This document shows, piece after piece, positions 35,384 to 42,429 of a DNA stretch of 42,429 nt. The position numbers were made by a program, and so were the translations under genes. This DNA comes from Caldifarciminota bacterium (GTDB lineage Bacteria; Hydrothermota; Tepidihabitantia; SM23-42). The DNA lies in contig CP070795.1 of NCBI GenBank assembly GCA_020343455.1, forward strand, positions 1,088,711-1,131,139, written 5' to 3'. The stretch's first letter is position 1. The number at the start of each line of letters is the position of its first letter. Below the pieces are notes generated by a model that was not told the origin of the DNA, did not search any database, and saw nothing but the letters and a program-made list of their open reading frames with translations.

Positions 35384-35983
35384 ATGAACAATCTATATAA
35401 AAGGGCCCTTTTCTTAGAATATTTCACCGTATGCTATAATCTTTTTGAAGCATTTGTGTCAATATTGTTCGGTAGCATGGCCCATAGCATCGCGCTCATT
35501 GGATTCGGCCTCGACAGCATCGTGGAGTCACTATCCGGTATGGTCCTCGTGTGGCGTCTGAGAAAACACGGCAAGATCTCTGCTGAGCGGGAAGAGCAGA
35601 TCGAGAGGCGGGCGCAAACGTTCGTGGCAGTGACTTTTTTCATCCTCGCGATCTATGTAGTCTACGAATCGATCGGCAAGCTGTTCAAAGGAGAGATACC
35701 GGATCCTTCTCTGCCAGGCATCATCATTGCTTTCGTTTCGATCATCGTGATGCCGATATTGATGATCTTTAAATACCGCATTGGCAAGCAGATCAATAGT
35801 AAAGCGTTGATCGCCGATTCAAAGGAGACACTTGCGTGCGCACTGCTCTCAGTGGCACTGCTGGTCGGTCTGGGGTCGAATTATCTTTTCGGATTCTGGC
35901 AGGCGGATCCCATCGTCGGATTGATCATCTCTTTATTTCTCGTCAGAGAAGGTGTAGAGAACTGGCAAGAATCACGAACGTAG
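35384..35983 (+). CDS. Cation-diffusion-facilitator-like membrane protein
   Basis: A 199-residue protein consisting only of a CDF-type transmembrane domain, without the C-terminal cytoplasmic metal-sensing domain. Helix 2 carries HSIALIGFGLDSIVES (Asp44, Glu48) and helix 5 ADSKETLACALLS. The metal ligands differ from zinc CDF proteins such as YiiP, so the substrate is open. ATG 35384 suits the hydrophobic start; a GTG three codons earlier is possible. No clear promoter of the local type was found. An imperfect palindrome TTGAT/ATCAA lies just upstream. Confidence 0.75.
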   Translation: MNNLYKRALFLEYFTVCYNLFEAFVSILFGSMAHSIALIGFGLDSIVESLSGMVLVWRLRKHGKISAEREEQIERRAQTFVAVTFFILAIYVVYESIGKLFKGEIPDPSLPGIIIAFVSIIVMPILMIFKYRIGKQINSKALIADSKETLACALLSVALLVGLGSNYLFGFWQADPIVGLIISLFLVREGVENWQESRT

Positions 35984-35997
35984 ACCGCAACGGTCCG

Positions 35998-36025
35998 TTG
36001 ACAGACGAGCCAAGCCACATATACT
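35998..36025 (+). promoter_or_regulatory. Promoter of epimerase-AlkX operon (leaderless)
   Basis: TTGACA (35998-36003), a 16-bp spacer and TATACT (36020-36025). The ATG at 36032 follows 6 nt later, with no Shine-Dalgarno site. Confidence 0.8.
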
Positions 36026-36031
36026 GAAAAC

Positions 36032-37015
36032 ATGAAAATACTGGTCATTGGAGGAACTAGATTTCTCGGCAGGACATTCGTAGAGACTGCTCTCAAACAA
36101 GGGCATGAACTGACGTTGTTCAACCGGGGGAAGTCAAATCCGGACCTGTTCAGGGATACAGAGAGGATAACGGGCGACAGGGATGGAGATATATCATTGC
36201 TCGGAGGGCGCACGTGGGATATCGCCGTCGATACCTGTGGCTATGTTCCCCGGATCGTCGGGAAATCGACTGCCCTGCTGAAGAATTCGGTTTCAAGGTA
36301 CATCTTTATTTCAACGATCAATGTTTACGCACAATACAACGACCCCGGGATCGACGAAGATACTCCCCTTGGACAGATCGAAGACGAAACCGTCGAAGAG
36401 ATTACCCCGGAGACGTACGGTCCGTTGAAAGTACTATGCGAGAAAGCGGTCAAAGAGACATTCCCGGATAATTCAATTCTGCTGCGGTGTGGATTGATCG
36501 TCGGACCGTATGACCCGACAGACCGTTTCACATACTGGCCGGTTCGCGTGCAGAGAGGAGGAGATGTTCTTGCTCCCTCTCCCCCACAGATGCAGGTGCA
36601 GTTCATTGACGTTCGCGATCTGTCGCTCTTCATCTTGACCCTGGTCAAGGATGGTGCAAGCGGCTCATTCAATACTGCGGGACCCGAAAAAAAATTGACG
36701 ATGGAGCAATTCCTCAATGCATGCAATGCGCAGACAGGGGATAATGCTTCCCTGATCTGGGTGAGTGAGGAATTCATCATCGGCAATGATGTCGATCACG
36801 TACCAATGTGGACGCCGAAGGATTGGCGCGGCATATTCGAGGTGAATTGTAGTAAAGCGATCAAAGCAGGGCTCAAATTCAGGCCGGTGGAAGAAACCAT
36901 TGAGGATACGCTTGCCTGGCACGCAACGCGGCCGGCCGAATATGAACTCAAGGTAGGCCCCAATCCCGACAAAGAGAGAGAACTGCTGAGAAAATGGCGA
37001 GACAGCGTCCGGTAG
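36032..37015 (+). CDS. NAD-dependent epimerase/dehydratase (extended SDR)
   Basis: A 327-residue extended short-chain dehydrogenase. GGTRFLG (residues 7-13) is the NAD(P)-binding glycine motif, FISTINVYA supplies the catalytic Ser/Thr region, and YGPLK is the YxxxK pair. The overall pattern resembles the NAD-epimerase group with mRNA-binding-like plant relatives, substrate unknown. The start is set by the -10 box 6 nt upstream. Its last 22 nt overlap the AlkX-like gene. Confidence 0.88.
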   Translation: MKILVIGGTRFLGRTFVETALKQGHELTLFNRGKSNPDLFRDTERITGDRDGDISLLGGRTWDIAVDTCGYVPRIVGKSTALLKNSVSRYIFISTINVYAQYNDPGIDEDTPLGQIEDETVEEITPETYGPLKVLCEKAVKETFPDNSILLRCGLIVGPYDPTDRFTYWPVRVQRGGDVLAPSPPQMQVQFIDVRDLSLFILTLVKDGASGSFNTAGPEKKLTMEQFLNACNAQTGDNASLIWVSEEFIIGNDVDHVPMWTPKDWRGIFEVNCSKAIKAGLKFRPVEETIEDTLAWHATRPAEYELKVGPNPDKERELLRKWRDSVR

Positions 37016-38217
37016 TCAGGTTGTCTAAAGATACAGCTCGCAATCTGTTTCTGAGAAAACAGTTGTTGTCCAATGCGCGACTTCCCAAAGGAAAATTGGG
37101 GGCCTTGCGGGTCATCGAACACCTCGGCTATGTGCAGATCGATACGATAAGCGTCGTCGAACGTTCCCACCACGTCGTCCTGCGCACGCGCCTGCCTCAC
37201 TACACGGCACAATATCTCCACGACCTCCAGGCTAAGGATAAGAAGATATTTGAATACTGGGCACATGCTGCATCGTTCGTACCCATGAAGGACTACCGCT
37301 TCTACTTGCCGGCCATAAAGAGAAAACCGCGACCCGGCTCCTGGTTCGACCAGTGGACAAAGAAGCATCCCGACGTCGTCAAGAGTGTCAAACGCAGGAT
37401 TGAGAAGGAAGGGCCGCTTACACCGAGTGATTTCGCTGATGTAGAAAATCGAAAACGCGGACCGTGGTGGGACTGGAAACCGGCAAAGGCGGCTCTTGAA
37501 GTGCTTTTCTGGCGTGGCGATTTGATGATCAAGGAACGGCGTAATTTCCAGAGGGTCTATGATCTGACCGAAAGGGTTCTGCCCAGCGGTATCGATCTCA
37601 CTCTACCGACAGAAAAGGAAGAGAAACGATTTTTCATGAAGAGGGCACTGAACGGGCTGGGCATGGCGACGATCAAGGACGTAGATCGTTACATCGGCAT
37701 CAGTGGCAAATTGAACACCTGGCTATTGGACATGCAGAAAACAGGGGATGTAACGGAAATAAGAATCGATGGGCTGAAAAGACCTTATTATGCACTCTGC
37801 AAAGACCTGAAGGGCATTACTGGCAGAGAAACAGAATTCGATAATGAGGTACGCCTTCTCTCGCCTTTTGACAACGCGATCATTCTCAGGGACCGTACGC
37901 AGGCGCTATTTGACTTTGACTATACCCTCGAGTGCTACGTGCCGAGAGCGAAGAGGAAGTACGGGTATTTCAGCATGCCTATCCTCTGGCAGAACCGCTT
38001 GGTCGGCAGGATCGATCCCAAAGCAGATCGGCAGCGCAGCGTGCTGCTCATACAAAATCTGCATCTGGAGAAGAGCTTCAGAGAGCAAAACTCATTCTCC
38101 GAAGCGCTCTCCGCCGCAATAAATGAGTTCGCGCGGTTCAATAATTGCGAGCGCGTTGAGATGAACTGCAGGATAGCGTCGCAAATCAAGGGCCGGATAT
38201 CGTCACGCTTGCTGTAG
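36994..38217 (+). CDS. Winged-helix DNA glycosylase of the YcaQ/AlkX family
   Basis: A 407-residue HTH_42 (DUF1006) protein. The family includes AlkZ and E. coli YcaQ (AlkX), glycosylases that unhook alkylated or cross-linked DNA. The catalytic region VIEHLGYVQIDTISVVERSHH has Gln48-Ile-Asp50, the QxD motif of the YcaQ branch rather than QxQ of AlkZ. Later LFWRGDL and LLSPFDNAIILRDR are typical. The start lies inside the epimerase gene, so both share the leaderless promoter. Whether the substrate is a cross-link or a monoadduct is not known here. Confidence 0.88.
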   Translation: MARQRPVVRLSKDTARNLFLRKQLLSNARLPKGKLGALRVIEHLGYVQIDTISVVERSHHVVLRTRLPHYTAQYLHDLQAKDKKIFEYWAHAASFVPMKDYRFYLPAIKRKPRPGSWFDQWTKKHPDVVKSVKRRIEKEGPLTPSDFADVENRKRGPWWDWKPAKAALEVLFWRGDLMIKERRNFQRVYDLTERVLPSGIDLTLPTEKEEKRFFMKRALNGLGMATIKDVDRYIGISGKLNTWLLDMQKTGDVTEIRIDGLKRPYYALCKDLKGITGRETEFDNEVRLLSPFDNAIILRDRTQALFDFDYTLECYVPRAKRKYGYFSMPILWQNRLVGRIDPKADRQRSVLLIQNLHLEKSFREQNSFSEALSAAINEFARFNNCERVEMNCRIASQIKGRISSRLL

Positions 38218-38274
38218 GAACGATACTCGATACCAAATACATGGATCAGTATATCAGGACATCATTCGGCCGAA

Positions 38275-38298
38275 TACCGGCAAAACAGCACGCCGGTA
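38275..38298. repeat. Inverted repeat downstream of the AlkX-like gene
   Basis: TACCGGC and GCCGGTA form a perfect 7-bp stem with a 10-nt loop, 57 nt after the AlkX stop. It might help end either of the two converging transcripts. Confidence 0.45.
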
Positions 38299-38377
38299 AT
38301 GAAGAAACGATCAGCCTGATTATGTCGCTGATATGCTCGGATCTGTTCCGTACTTAGGATTTAGTGTTCCGTGCTCT

Positions 38378-38404
38378 CCATCGTATTCTCCTTGAATACG
38401 ATGG
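38378..38404. repeat. Perfect 11-bp hairpin directly after the FmdB gene
   Basis: CCATCGTATTC (38378-38388) and GAATACGATGG (38394-38404) enclose a 5-nt loop. On the minus strand it begins one base after the FmdB stop and has AAGGAG across the loop and an ATG in the descending stem. No T-tract follows. A terminator or mRNA-stabilising structure is most likely. Confidence 0.65.
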
Positions 38405-38405
38405 G

Positions 38406-38624
38406 CTATCTATGTGTTCCTGTTCCGCATGTCGAACAGGAGGACGAACTGCAGGTCGAGCAGCCGGCATTTCCTTTGGCGCCCTTGACCTGCACGGTCG
38501 TAAAAACCTGACAGAGCGATGAGCTCTTACACTTGGGGCATTTAACCTTGCTCTTCCCCGAGATGGTGGTGAACTCTTCGAATTCTTTGCCGCATTTCTT
38601 GCATTTAAACTCGTACGTCGGCAT
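38406..38624 (-). CDS. FmdB-family zinc ribbon protein
   Basis: A 72-residue protein beginning MPTYEFKCKKCGKEFEEF, with CKKC and CPKC pairs forming one zinc ribbon and a Ser/Cys-rich tail (CSTCSSSSCSTCG) typical of FmdB/YfcF-type small proteins. Function unknown; regulatory roles have been proposed for relatives. The ATG lies 5 nt after a TATAAT box and has no Shine-Dalgarno site, so a leaderless mRNA is expected. A heptad tract lies 20 bp upstream of the -35 box. Confidence 0.9.
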   Translation of the reverse strand: MPTYEFKCKKCGKEFEEFTTISGKSKVKCPKCKSSSLCQVFTTVQVKGAKGNAGCSTCSSSSCSTCGTGTHR

Positions 38625-38629
38625 GTCAC

Positions 38630-38657
38630 ATTATACGGAAGCACCGCAGAATGTCAA
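38630..38657 (-). promoter_or_regulatory. Promoter of the FmdB gene (leaderless)
   Basis: On the minus strand TTGACA (38657-38652), a 16-bp spacer and TATAAT (38635-38630). The ATG begins 5 nt later. This is one of the two closest matches to consensus in the window. Confidence 0.85.
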
Positions 38658-38676
38658 TATTCTGACCGTATGGCGA

Positions 38677-38725
38677 CACTCCACGCCACACGCTTAACGC
38701 CTAACGCTCCCTGCTGTACGCTCTA
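38677..38725. repeat. Degenerate 7-bp-period repeat tract, word CGCNNNA
   Basis: Seven heptads in one phase include CGCTTAA (38691) and CGCCTAA (38698). The tract lies just upstream of the FmdB promoter. Read in that gene's direction the units end in GCG. Confidence 0.68.
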
Positions 38726-38769
38726 AACGGCATCGGGATTCTTAACTTCGACAGTTCTCCGGTTCTCAC

Positions 38770-39834
38770 CTAGAGCCAGTGCTTCTTCTTGAAGTACAGC
38801 AGCATTAAGATACTGATCACGGCCATGACCGTGAGCGCGATGAAATACCCCCAGCGCCAATCGAGTTCGGGCATGTACTTGAAATTCATGCCGTACACGC
38901 CGGCGACGAACGTCAAGGGTATGAAAATCGAAGCGAAGATCGTCAGAACCTTCATCACTTCGTTCATCCGGTTGCTGATGCTCGATAGGTATATCTCGAG
39001 CATCCCCGCTACTACATCACGGTAATTTTCGATCGTATCGATGACCTGGATCGTGTGATCGTAAACATCCCTCAAGAATATCCCGGTCGCTTCTCTGATA
39101 AGTTTTGATTCGATCCTCAACATGCTGCTTACTACTTCGCGTAGTGGCCAAACCGACCGGCGTAGGAATATCATTTCACGTTTCAGAAAGTGAATCGTTT
39201 GCAGCACCTTTGCATCGGGGCGCGCCATCAGATCTTCTTCAACGGCTTCGATTTTGTCGCCGATCTTGTCCAGTATGAGAAAATAGCTATCGACGATTGA
39301 ATCGAGGAGTGCATAGGCAAGATAGTCGGCGCCCATCTTCCTCACCCTCCCTTTTGCGTTCCTGATCCGTTCTCTGATCGGTTCGAACACATCCCCTTCC
39401 CTCTCCTGGAAGGAAATTACGTAAGTCTTCCCCAGAACGAGGCTCACTTGCTCAGTGTCTATGCTCTGCTCTTTTTCATTGAATGAAATCATCTTCAACA
39501 CAATGAACACATAATCCTCAAAATCTTCGATCTTCGGCCTCTGCCCAGTATGCATAATATCCTCGAGCAGGAGCGGGTGTATGCCATAATTCTTACCGAT
39601 TTTTTCTATGGTATCGGCGTCGTGTATGCCGTCTATGTTGATCCACGTCACTGTCGGCGAATCCTTCAAAGGGTAGCATTCCTCCACTTTTTTTATTGCG
39701 CTTTCCTTAACCGCCGATTCATCGTAGTCGATAACCGTGATCTTTACCTGCTCCGTCTTCTTGTCGCCGACGTGGATGAGTGTCCCGGGTGGAAGACCAG
39801 CTTTCTTTGCTTTTTTCCTGCCGTATTTGGACAT
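38770..39834 (-). CDS. corA: CorA-type magnesium/cobalt transporter
   Basis: A 354-residue CorA family protein: a large cytoplasmic N-terminal domain (PTVTWINIDGIHD, LLLEDIMHTGQRPKIEDF), a long stalk helix and two C-terminal membrane helices with the pore signature YGMNFKYMPEL. It carries Mg2+ and related divalent ions across the inner membrane. ATG 39834 is chosen because GGGAGG lies just upstream, after the promoter; longer in-frame starts would lie in the promoter. It diverges from trkH. Confidence 0.94.
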   Translation of the reverse strand: MSKYGRKKAKKAGLPPGTLIHVGDKKTEQVKITVIDYDESAVKESAIKKVEECYPLKDSPTVTWINIDGIHDADTIEKIGKNYGIHPLLLEDIMHTGQRPKIEDFEDYVFIVLKMISFNEKEQSIDTEQVSLVLGKTYVISFQEREGDVFEPIRERIRNAKGRVRKMGADYLAYALLDSIVDSYFLILDKIGDKIEAVEEDLMARPDAKVLQTIHFLKREMIFLRRSVWPLREVVSSMLRIESKLIREATGIFLRDVYDHTIQVIDTIENYRDVVAGMLEIYLSSISNRMNEVMKVLTIFASIFIPLTFVAGVYGMNFKYMPELDWRWGYFIALTVMAVISILMLLYFKKKHWL

Positions 39835-39850
39835 CCTCACCTCCCGGTGT

Positions 39851-39878
39851 ATTATAATGCCGTTGAAGCGGAAATCAA
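39851..39878 (-). promoter_or_regulatory. Promoter of corA (leadered)
   Basis: On the minus strand TTGATT (39878-39873), a 16-bp spacer and TATAAT (39856-39851). The ATG is 16 nt further, preceded by GGGAGG. Confidence 0.72.
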
Positions 39879-39904
39879 CAATCATCGCTTCCAACACTGC
39901 TTCA

Positions 39905-39932
39905 TTGACAAGAAACGGTGCAGAAATATACT
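39905..39932 (+). promoter_or_regulatory. Promoter of trkH-trkA (leaderless)
   Basis: TTGACA (39905-39910), a 16-bp spacer and TATACT (39927-39932). The ATG at 39940 follows 7 nt later with no Shine-Dalgarno site. Confidence 0.78.
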
Positions 39933-39939
39933 AACCAGA

Positions 39940-41655
39940 ATGAAATGGTGGCTCACGCTCCGGACACTTAAGACCGGCACGAAAACCCCGGATTGGGTGT
40001 TCACATACAAGAAGGTCGTCTATGGCCTTACATTCTTTGCGCTTTTTCTGATCATTGTACAGTCCGGTCTGAGGTGGAGACTGCCGCCATTTCTTTCGAT
40101 TGCTTCATCGATCCTTGACTACATAGTCTTTGTGACCTATCTCTTTGACGCGCTGTTGAATTTCTACTACACCTTTCCAAAAAAGCAATATCTGCAAAAG
40201 AACTGGCTCGATCTGTTGGTATTTGTGCCTTTCATTCTGAACATCGTAACCGCACGCGCAGGTGTTGGTATCATTGTAATCAGGAATCTGGCCGTCATCA
40301 TCAAGACGTTCACTCGTACGAGGAAATTTTCGAATCTTGTACGCGGCGTACGTCTCAATACGACGCAGGTCGTTGCACTCAGCTTTCTCGGAGCGATCTT
40401 CGTCGGCACCATCCTACTCACGTTTCCCACGGCAACGACCGACGGCCGGGGTGCAAGCTTCATCGACGCACTATTCACGTCGACGTCCGCCACCTGCGTC
40501 ACCGGACTCATCGTCCAGGATACACCGACATATTTCTCCGGATTCGGCCAGATCGTGATACTCGTACTCATTCAACTGGGTGGGATCGGCATCATGTCGT
40601 ATTCCGCGTTCCTCGCGCTTCTTTTCGGGCGGTTTACACTGGGGCAGCGCGGGATGCTTCAGGACATGATGGAGGAAGACAGAAATGTTCTCGGTATGAT
40701 CGTCTATGTCTTCAAAATGACTTTCGTAATAGAGTTCGCCGGTGCCGTGATTCTCTTCCTGCGCTGGATATTCGTCTACAAGAACCCCCTCCAGACGATA
40801 TACCTCAGCATCTTCCACTCGATTTCCGCGTTCTGCAATGCTGGTTTCTCGCTCTTCTCCAACTCGCTCGAAGGCTATGCAGGAGACCCGATAGTAAATG
40901 TGATAATCATGGCACTCATCATCAGCGGCGGTATCGGCTTCATCGTCGTTTATGAGGTCAGCCGGAAGATAAATAGACCGAAGCGGGTCCTGACCACCCA
41001 TTCCAGGCTTGTCCTCACGACATCCGCACTCCTTGTGGTCATCGGTTTCATTGCGCTCTTTTTCATCGAATTCGACGGGGCGTTCCTCGACTACCCGTTG
41101 ACCGCCAAGCTCTGGGGTGCGCTCTTTCAATCTGTTACCCCGCGAACTGCAGGCTTCAATACCGTACCAATCGCATCATTGTCATACGTATCGTTGACGG
41201 TCATGATGATACTGATGTTCATCGGCGCGTCACCGGGTTCTACCGGCGGCGGCATAAAGACATCGACCTTTGCAATACTTCTCTTATCGCTCAAGAATAT
41301 ACTGCTCGGGAAGGAAGACATTGCGGTCTTCAGGAGGAGGATACCGAACACCGTGGTCTACAAGGCACTTGCCATTGTCGTGGGCGCACTGCTTCTCCTC
41401 ACATCGATATTTCTGCTCCTGCTTGCAGTCGAGACGCAACCTTTTCTGCCGTTGCTTTTCGAAGCGGTCAGCGCGTTCGGGACCGTCGGCCTGTCAATGG
41501 GTATCACACCGGATTTGACAATCTTAGGTAAACTACTTATAATCGTACTGATGTATGGCGGTAGGATCGGTCCGCTCACTCTCGGTTTTGCCCTGACGCG
41601 GGCGCTGAGGAAGAGAAAGATCGAATACCCCGAAGCAAAGGTTTTAATCGGTTAA
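39940..41655 (+). CDS. trkH: TrkH/KtrB-type potassium transporter with an extra N-terminal membrane domain
   Basis: A 571-residue membrane protein for K+ uptake. The transporter part starts near residue 140 and has four pore loops, each with its conserved glycine: TSATCVTGL, SAFCNAGFS, TPRTAGFNT and AFGTVGLS. Before it lie about 130 residues with roughly four membrane helices; KNWLDLLVFVPF and IRNLAVIIKTFTRTRKF resemble the S3-S4 part of voltage-sensor-like domains, though arginine spacing is irregular. ATG 39940 is fixed by the -10 box 7 nt upstream; the longer open frame runs antisense through corA and its promoter. TrkA follows after 10 nt. Confidence 0.93.
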   Translation: MKWWLTLRTLKTGTKTPDWVFTYKKVVYGLTFFALFLIIVQSGLRWRLPPFLSIASSILDYIVFVTYLFDALLNFYYTFPKKQYLQKNWLDLLVFVPFILNIVTARAGVGIIVIRNLAVIIKTFTRTRKFSNLVRGVRLNTTQVVALSFLGAIFVGTILLTFPTATTDGRGASFIDALFTSTSATCVTGLIVQDTPTYFSGFGQIVILVLIQLGGIGIMSYSAFLALLFGRFTLGQRGMLQDMMEEDRNVLGMIVYVFKMTFVIEFAGAVILFLRWIFVYKNPLQTIYLSIFHSISAFCNAGFSLFSNSLEGYAGDPIVNVIIMALIISGGIGFIVVYEVSRKINRPKRVLTTHSRLVLTTSALLVVIGFIALFFIEFDGAFLDYPLTAKLWGALFQSVTPRTAGFNTVPIASLSYVSLTVMMILMFIGASPGSTGGGIKTSTFAILLLSLKNILLGKEDIAVFRRRIPNTVVYKALAIVVGALLLLTSIFLLLLAVETQPFLPLLFEAVSAFGTVGLSMGITPDLTILGKLLIIVLMYGGRIGPLTLGFALTRALRKRKIEYPEAKVLIG

Positions 41656-41665
41656 AGGAGGAAGA

Positions 41666-42364
41666 ATGGCGCAGTTCGCCGTCATCGGTTTAGGTACGTT
41701 CGGCAAGAAGGTCGCCACCACACTAGCAGAAAAAGGCGCTGACGTCATTGCCATTGACAAGAGTCGGGAAAGCGTCGATGGCATCAAGGAGGACGTGTCA
41801 GCTGCAATAGTGCTTGATTCGACCGACGAGGAAGCAATGAAGGCGGCCGACATCCAGGACGTCGATGCGGCTGTCGTGGCACTCGGTGACAATCAGGAAG
41901 AGGCGATCCTGATAACGGCTATCTTGAAGAAAATGGGCGTTTCCCGGATTATCGCGCGTGCCATCAACAAGCTCTATGCCCACGTTCTGAAATCCGTAGG
42001 TGCGGATACCGTCATCGTCATCGAAGAAAGGATGGGTGAGGATGTTGCGAAGAGGCTGCTCTCCCCGGAGATCTACCAGCAAGTAGTGTTGACCACTGGC
42101 CACAGTCTCGTCGAAATTGAGGTGAGGCCGGAGTTTGTAGGCAAGAGTCTGAGGCAACTGGATTTGCGCAGAACGTACGGCGTTAACATCATAGCTATCC
42201 AGAAGAAGACCGCCCAGGTGAATGATGAAGGCAAGATATCGTATAAGGTCGAGGTCAACGATATTCCCGGACCCGATGACAAATTGGAGAAAGGAGATAT
42301 CCTTGTCGTCGTCGGGGCGGACGAGAGCATCGAAAAGATGGGCATGATGGAGAAGGAGAAGTGA
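41666..42364 (+). CDS. trkA: TrkA/KtrA potassium uptake regulator
   Basis: A 232-residue cytoplasmic RCK protein that gates the adjacent TrkH channel. The N-terminal RCK_N domain has the nucleotide-binding GLGTFGKKVA motif (residues 8-17) and an acidic strand end (AIDKS). A RCK_C domain (about residues 140-225, SLVEIEVRPEFVGKSLRQL, DILVVVGADES) follows. One RCK unit is normal for KtrA. AGGAGG precedes the ATG. RCK_C domains of some homologues bind c-di-AMP, made here by cdaA; binding by this protein is unproven. Confidence 0.95.
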   Translation: MAQFAVIGLGTFGKKVATTLAEKGADVIAIDKSRESVDGIKEDVSAAIVLDSTDEEAMKAADIQDVDAAVVALGDNQEEAILITAILKKMGVSRIIARAINKLYAHVLKSVGADTVIVIEERMGEDVAKRLLSPEIYQQVVLTTGHSLVEIEVRPEFVGKSLRQLDLRRTYGVNIIAIQKKTAQVNDEGKISYKVEVNDIPGPDDKLEKGDILVVVGADESIEKMGMMEKEK

Positions 42365-42367
42365 TAA

Positions 42368-42429
42368 TTGCTTTCGAGCAAAGGTAAGATACGGCTAGTG
42401 TTGATCATCGCTGTATCCCTTTCACTGGG
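42368..42429 (+). CDS. Start of an unidentified gene after trkA (partial)
   Basis: A TTG at 42368, 3 nt after the trkA stop with AAGGAG upstream, opens a frame to the window end. It encodes a short basic stretch (SSKGKIR) and then a hydrophobic run (LVLIIAVSLSL), as in a membrane or secreted protein. Only about 20 residues are visible, so no function can be given; it may belong to the trkH-trkA operon. Confidence 0.4.
   Translation, partial: MLSSKGKIRLVLIIAVSLSL

Noticed and set aside
39550-39939. Upstream extension of TrkH by 130 residues
   Set aside because: It runs antisense through corA and over the divergent promoters; the -10 box ends at 39932, so translation must start at 39940.

Overview
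The window is a gene-dense stretch of a bacterial chromosome with a mid-range base composition and the standard genetic code, since TGA, TAA and TAG all end ordinary genes. A Gram-negative-like envelope is suggested by an AsmA-type protein, several lipoproteins, YidC/YidD and an M23 lipoprotein. Rubredoxin and probable fumarate-capable NadB fit an anaerobic or microaerophilic life. Gene content and intergenic style suggest an uncultured candidate phylum of the WOR-3/Stahlbacteria kind. That placement is a guess; nothing here is a phylogenetic marker I could test.

Layout. Positions 1-2878: nadB (partial) and ligA diverge from a shared region. 3065-6440 (minus): valS and two small membrane genes overlapping by 4 nt. 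6724-11949 (minus): operon DUF3467 - CCA-adding enzyme - M50 protease - AsmA-like - fpg. 12130-19016 (minus): seven-gene operon of a HEAT-repeat protein, an HD-GYP protein, folP, cdaA (c-di-AMP synthase), sppA, a small lipoprotein and a GH84 glycosidase-like protein. 19155-23290 (plus): rpmH-rnpA-yidD-yidC-jag-mnmE, without dnaA or oriC beside it. 23582-29672 (plus): Lrp-like regulator and M23 lipoprotein; nucleoside phosphorylase and rubredoxin; a degenerate PtsN-like protein, VanZ-like protein, hisS and an unknown helical protein. 29673-32171: a looser region with a membrane protein, about 700 bases without a convincing gene, and a MarR-GNAT gene split by one in-frame TGA. 32283-38217: radical SAM protein, lipoprotein, DUF2007, FabK/nitronate-monooxygenase-like flavoprotein, CDF-like transporter, epimerase and AlkX/YcaQ-like glycosylase. 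38406-42429: FmdB zinc ribbon, CorA, TrkH, TrkA and the start of another gene.

Two patterns run through the window. (1) I found 17 recognisable sigma70-type promoters, all with the spacing TTGAnn-N16-TAnnnT. In ten of them the start codon lies 5-8 nt after the -10 box with no Shine-Dalgarno site, so the mRNAs should be leaderless (nadB, ligA, valS, HEAT, rpmH, Lrp-like, PtsN-like, epimerase, FmdB, TrkH). In the other seven the start lies 16-36 nt downstream and has a purine-rich Shine-Dalgarno site. This moves several starts inward from the longest open frame. (2) Several intergenic regions are degenerate tandem repeats with a strict 7-bp period, each tract with its own word (GATACNN, NGCATAG, NNNNTGC, CGCNNNA). 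At least three lie just upstream of leaderless promoters.

Functionally the window is mostly housekeeping: translation, tRNA modification, DNA repair, membrane protein insertion and ion homeostasis. The most unusual cluster is the minus-strand operon whose first two proteins share a previously unnamed N-terminal module of about 130 residues and are co-transcribed with a c-di-AMP synthase.
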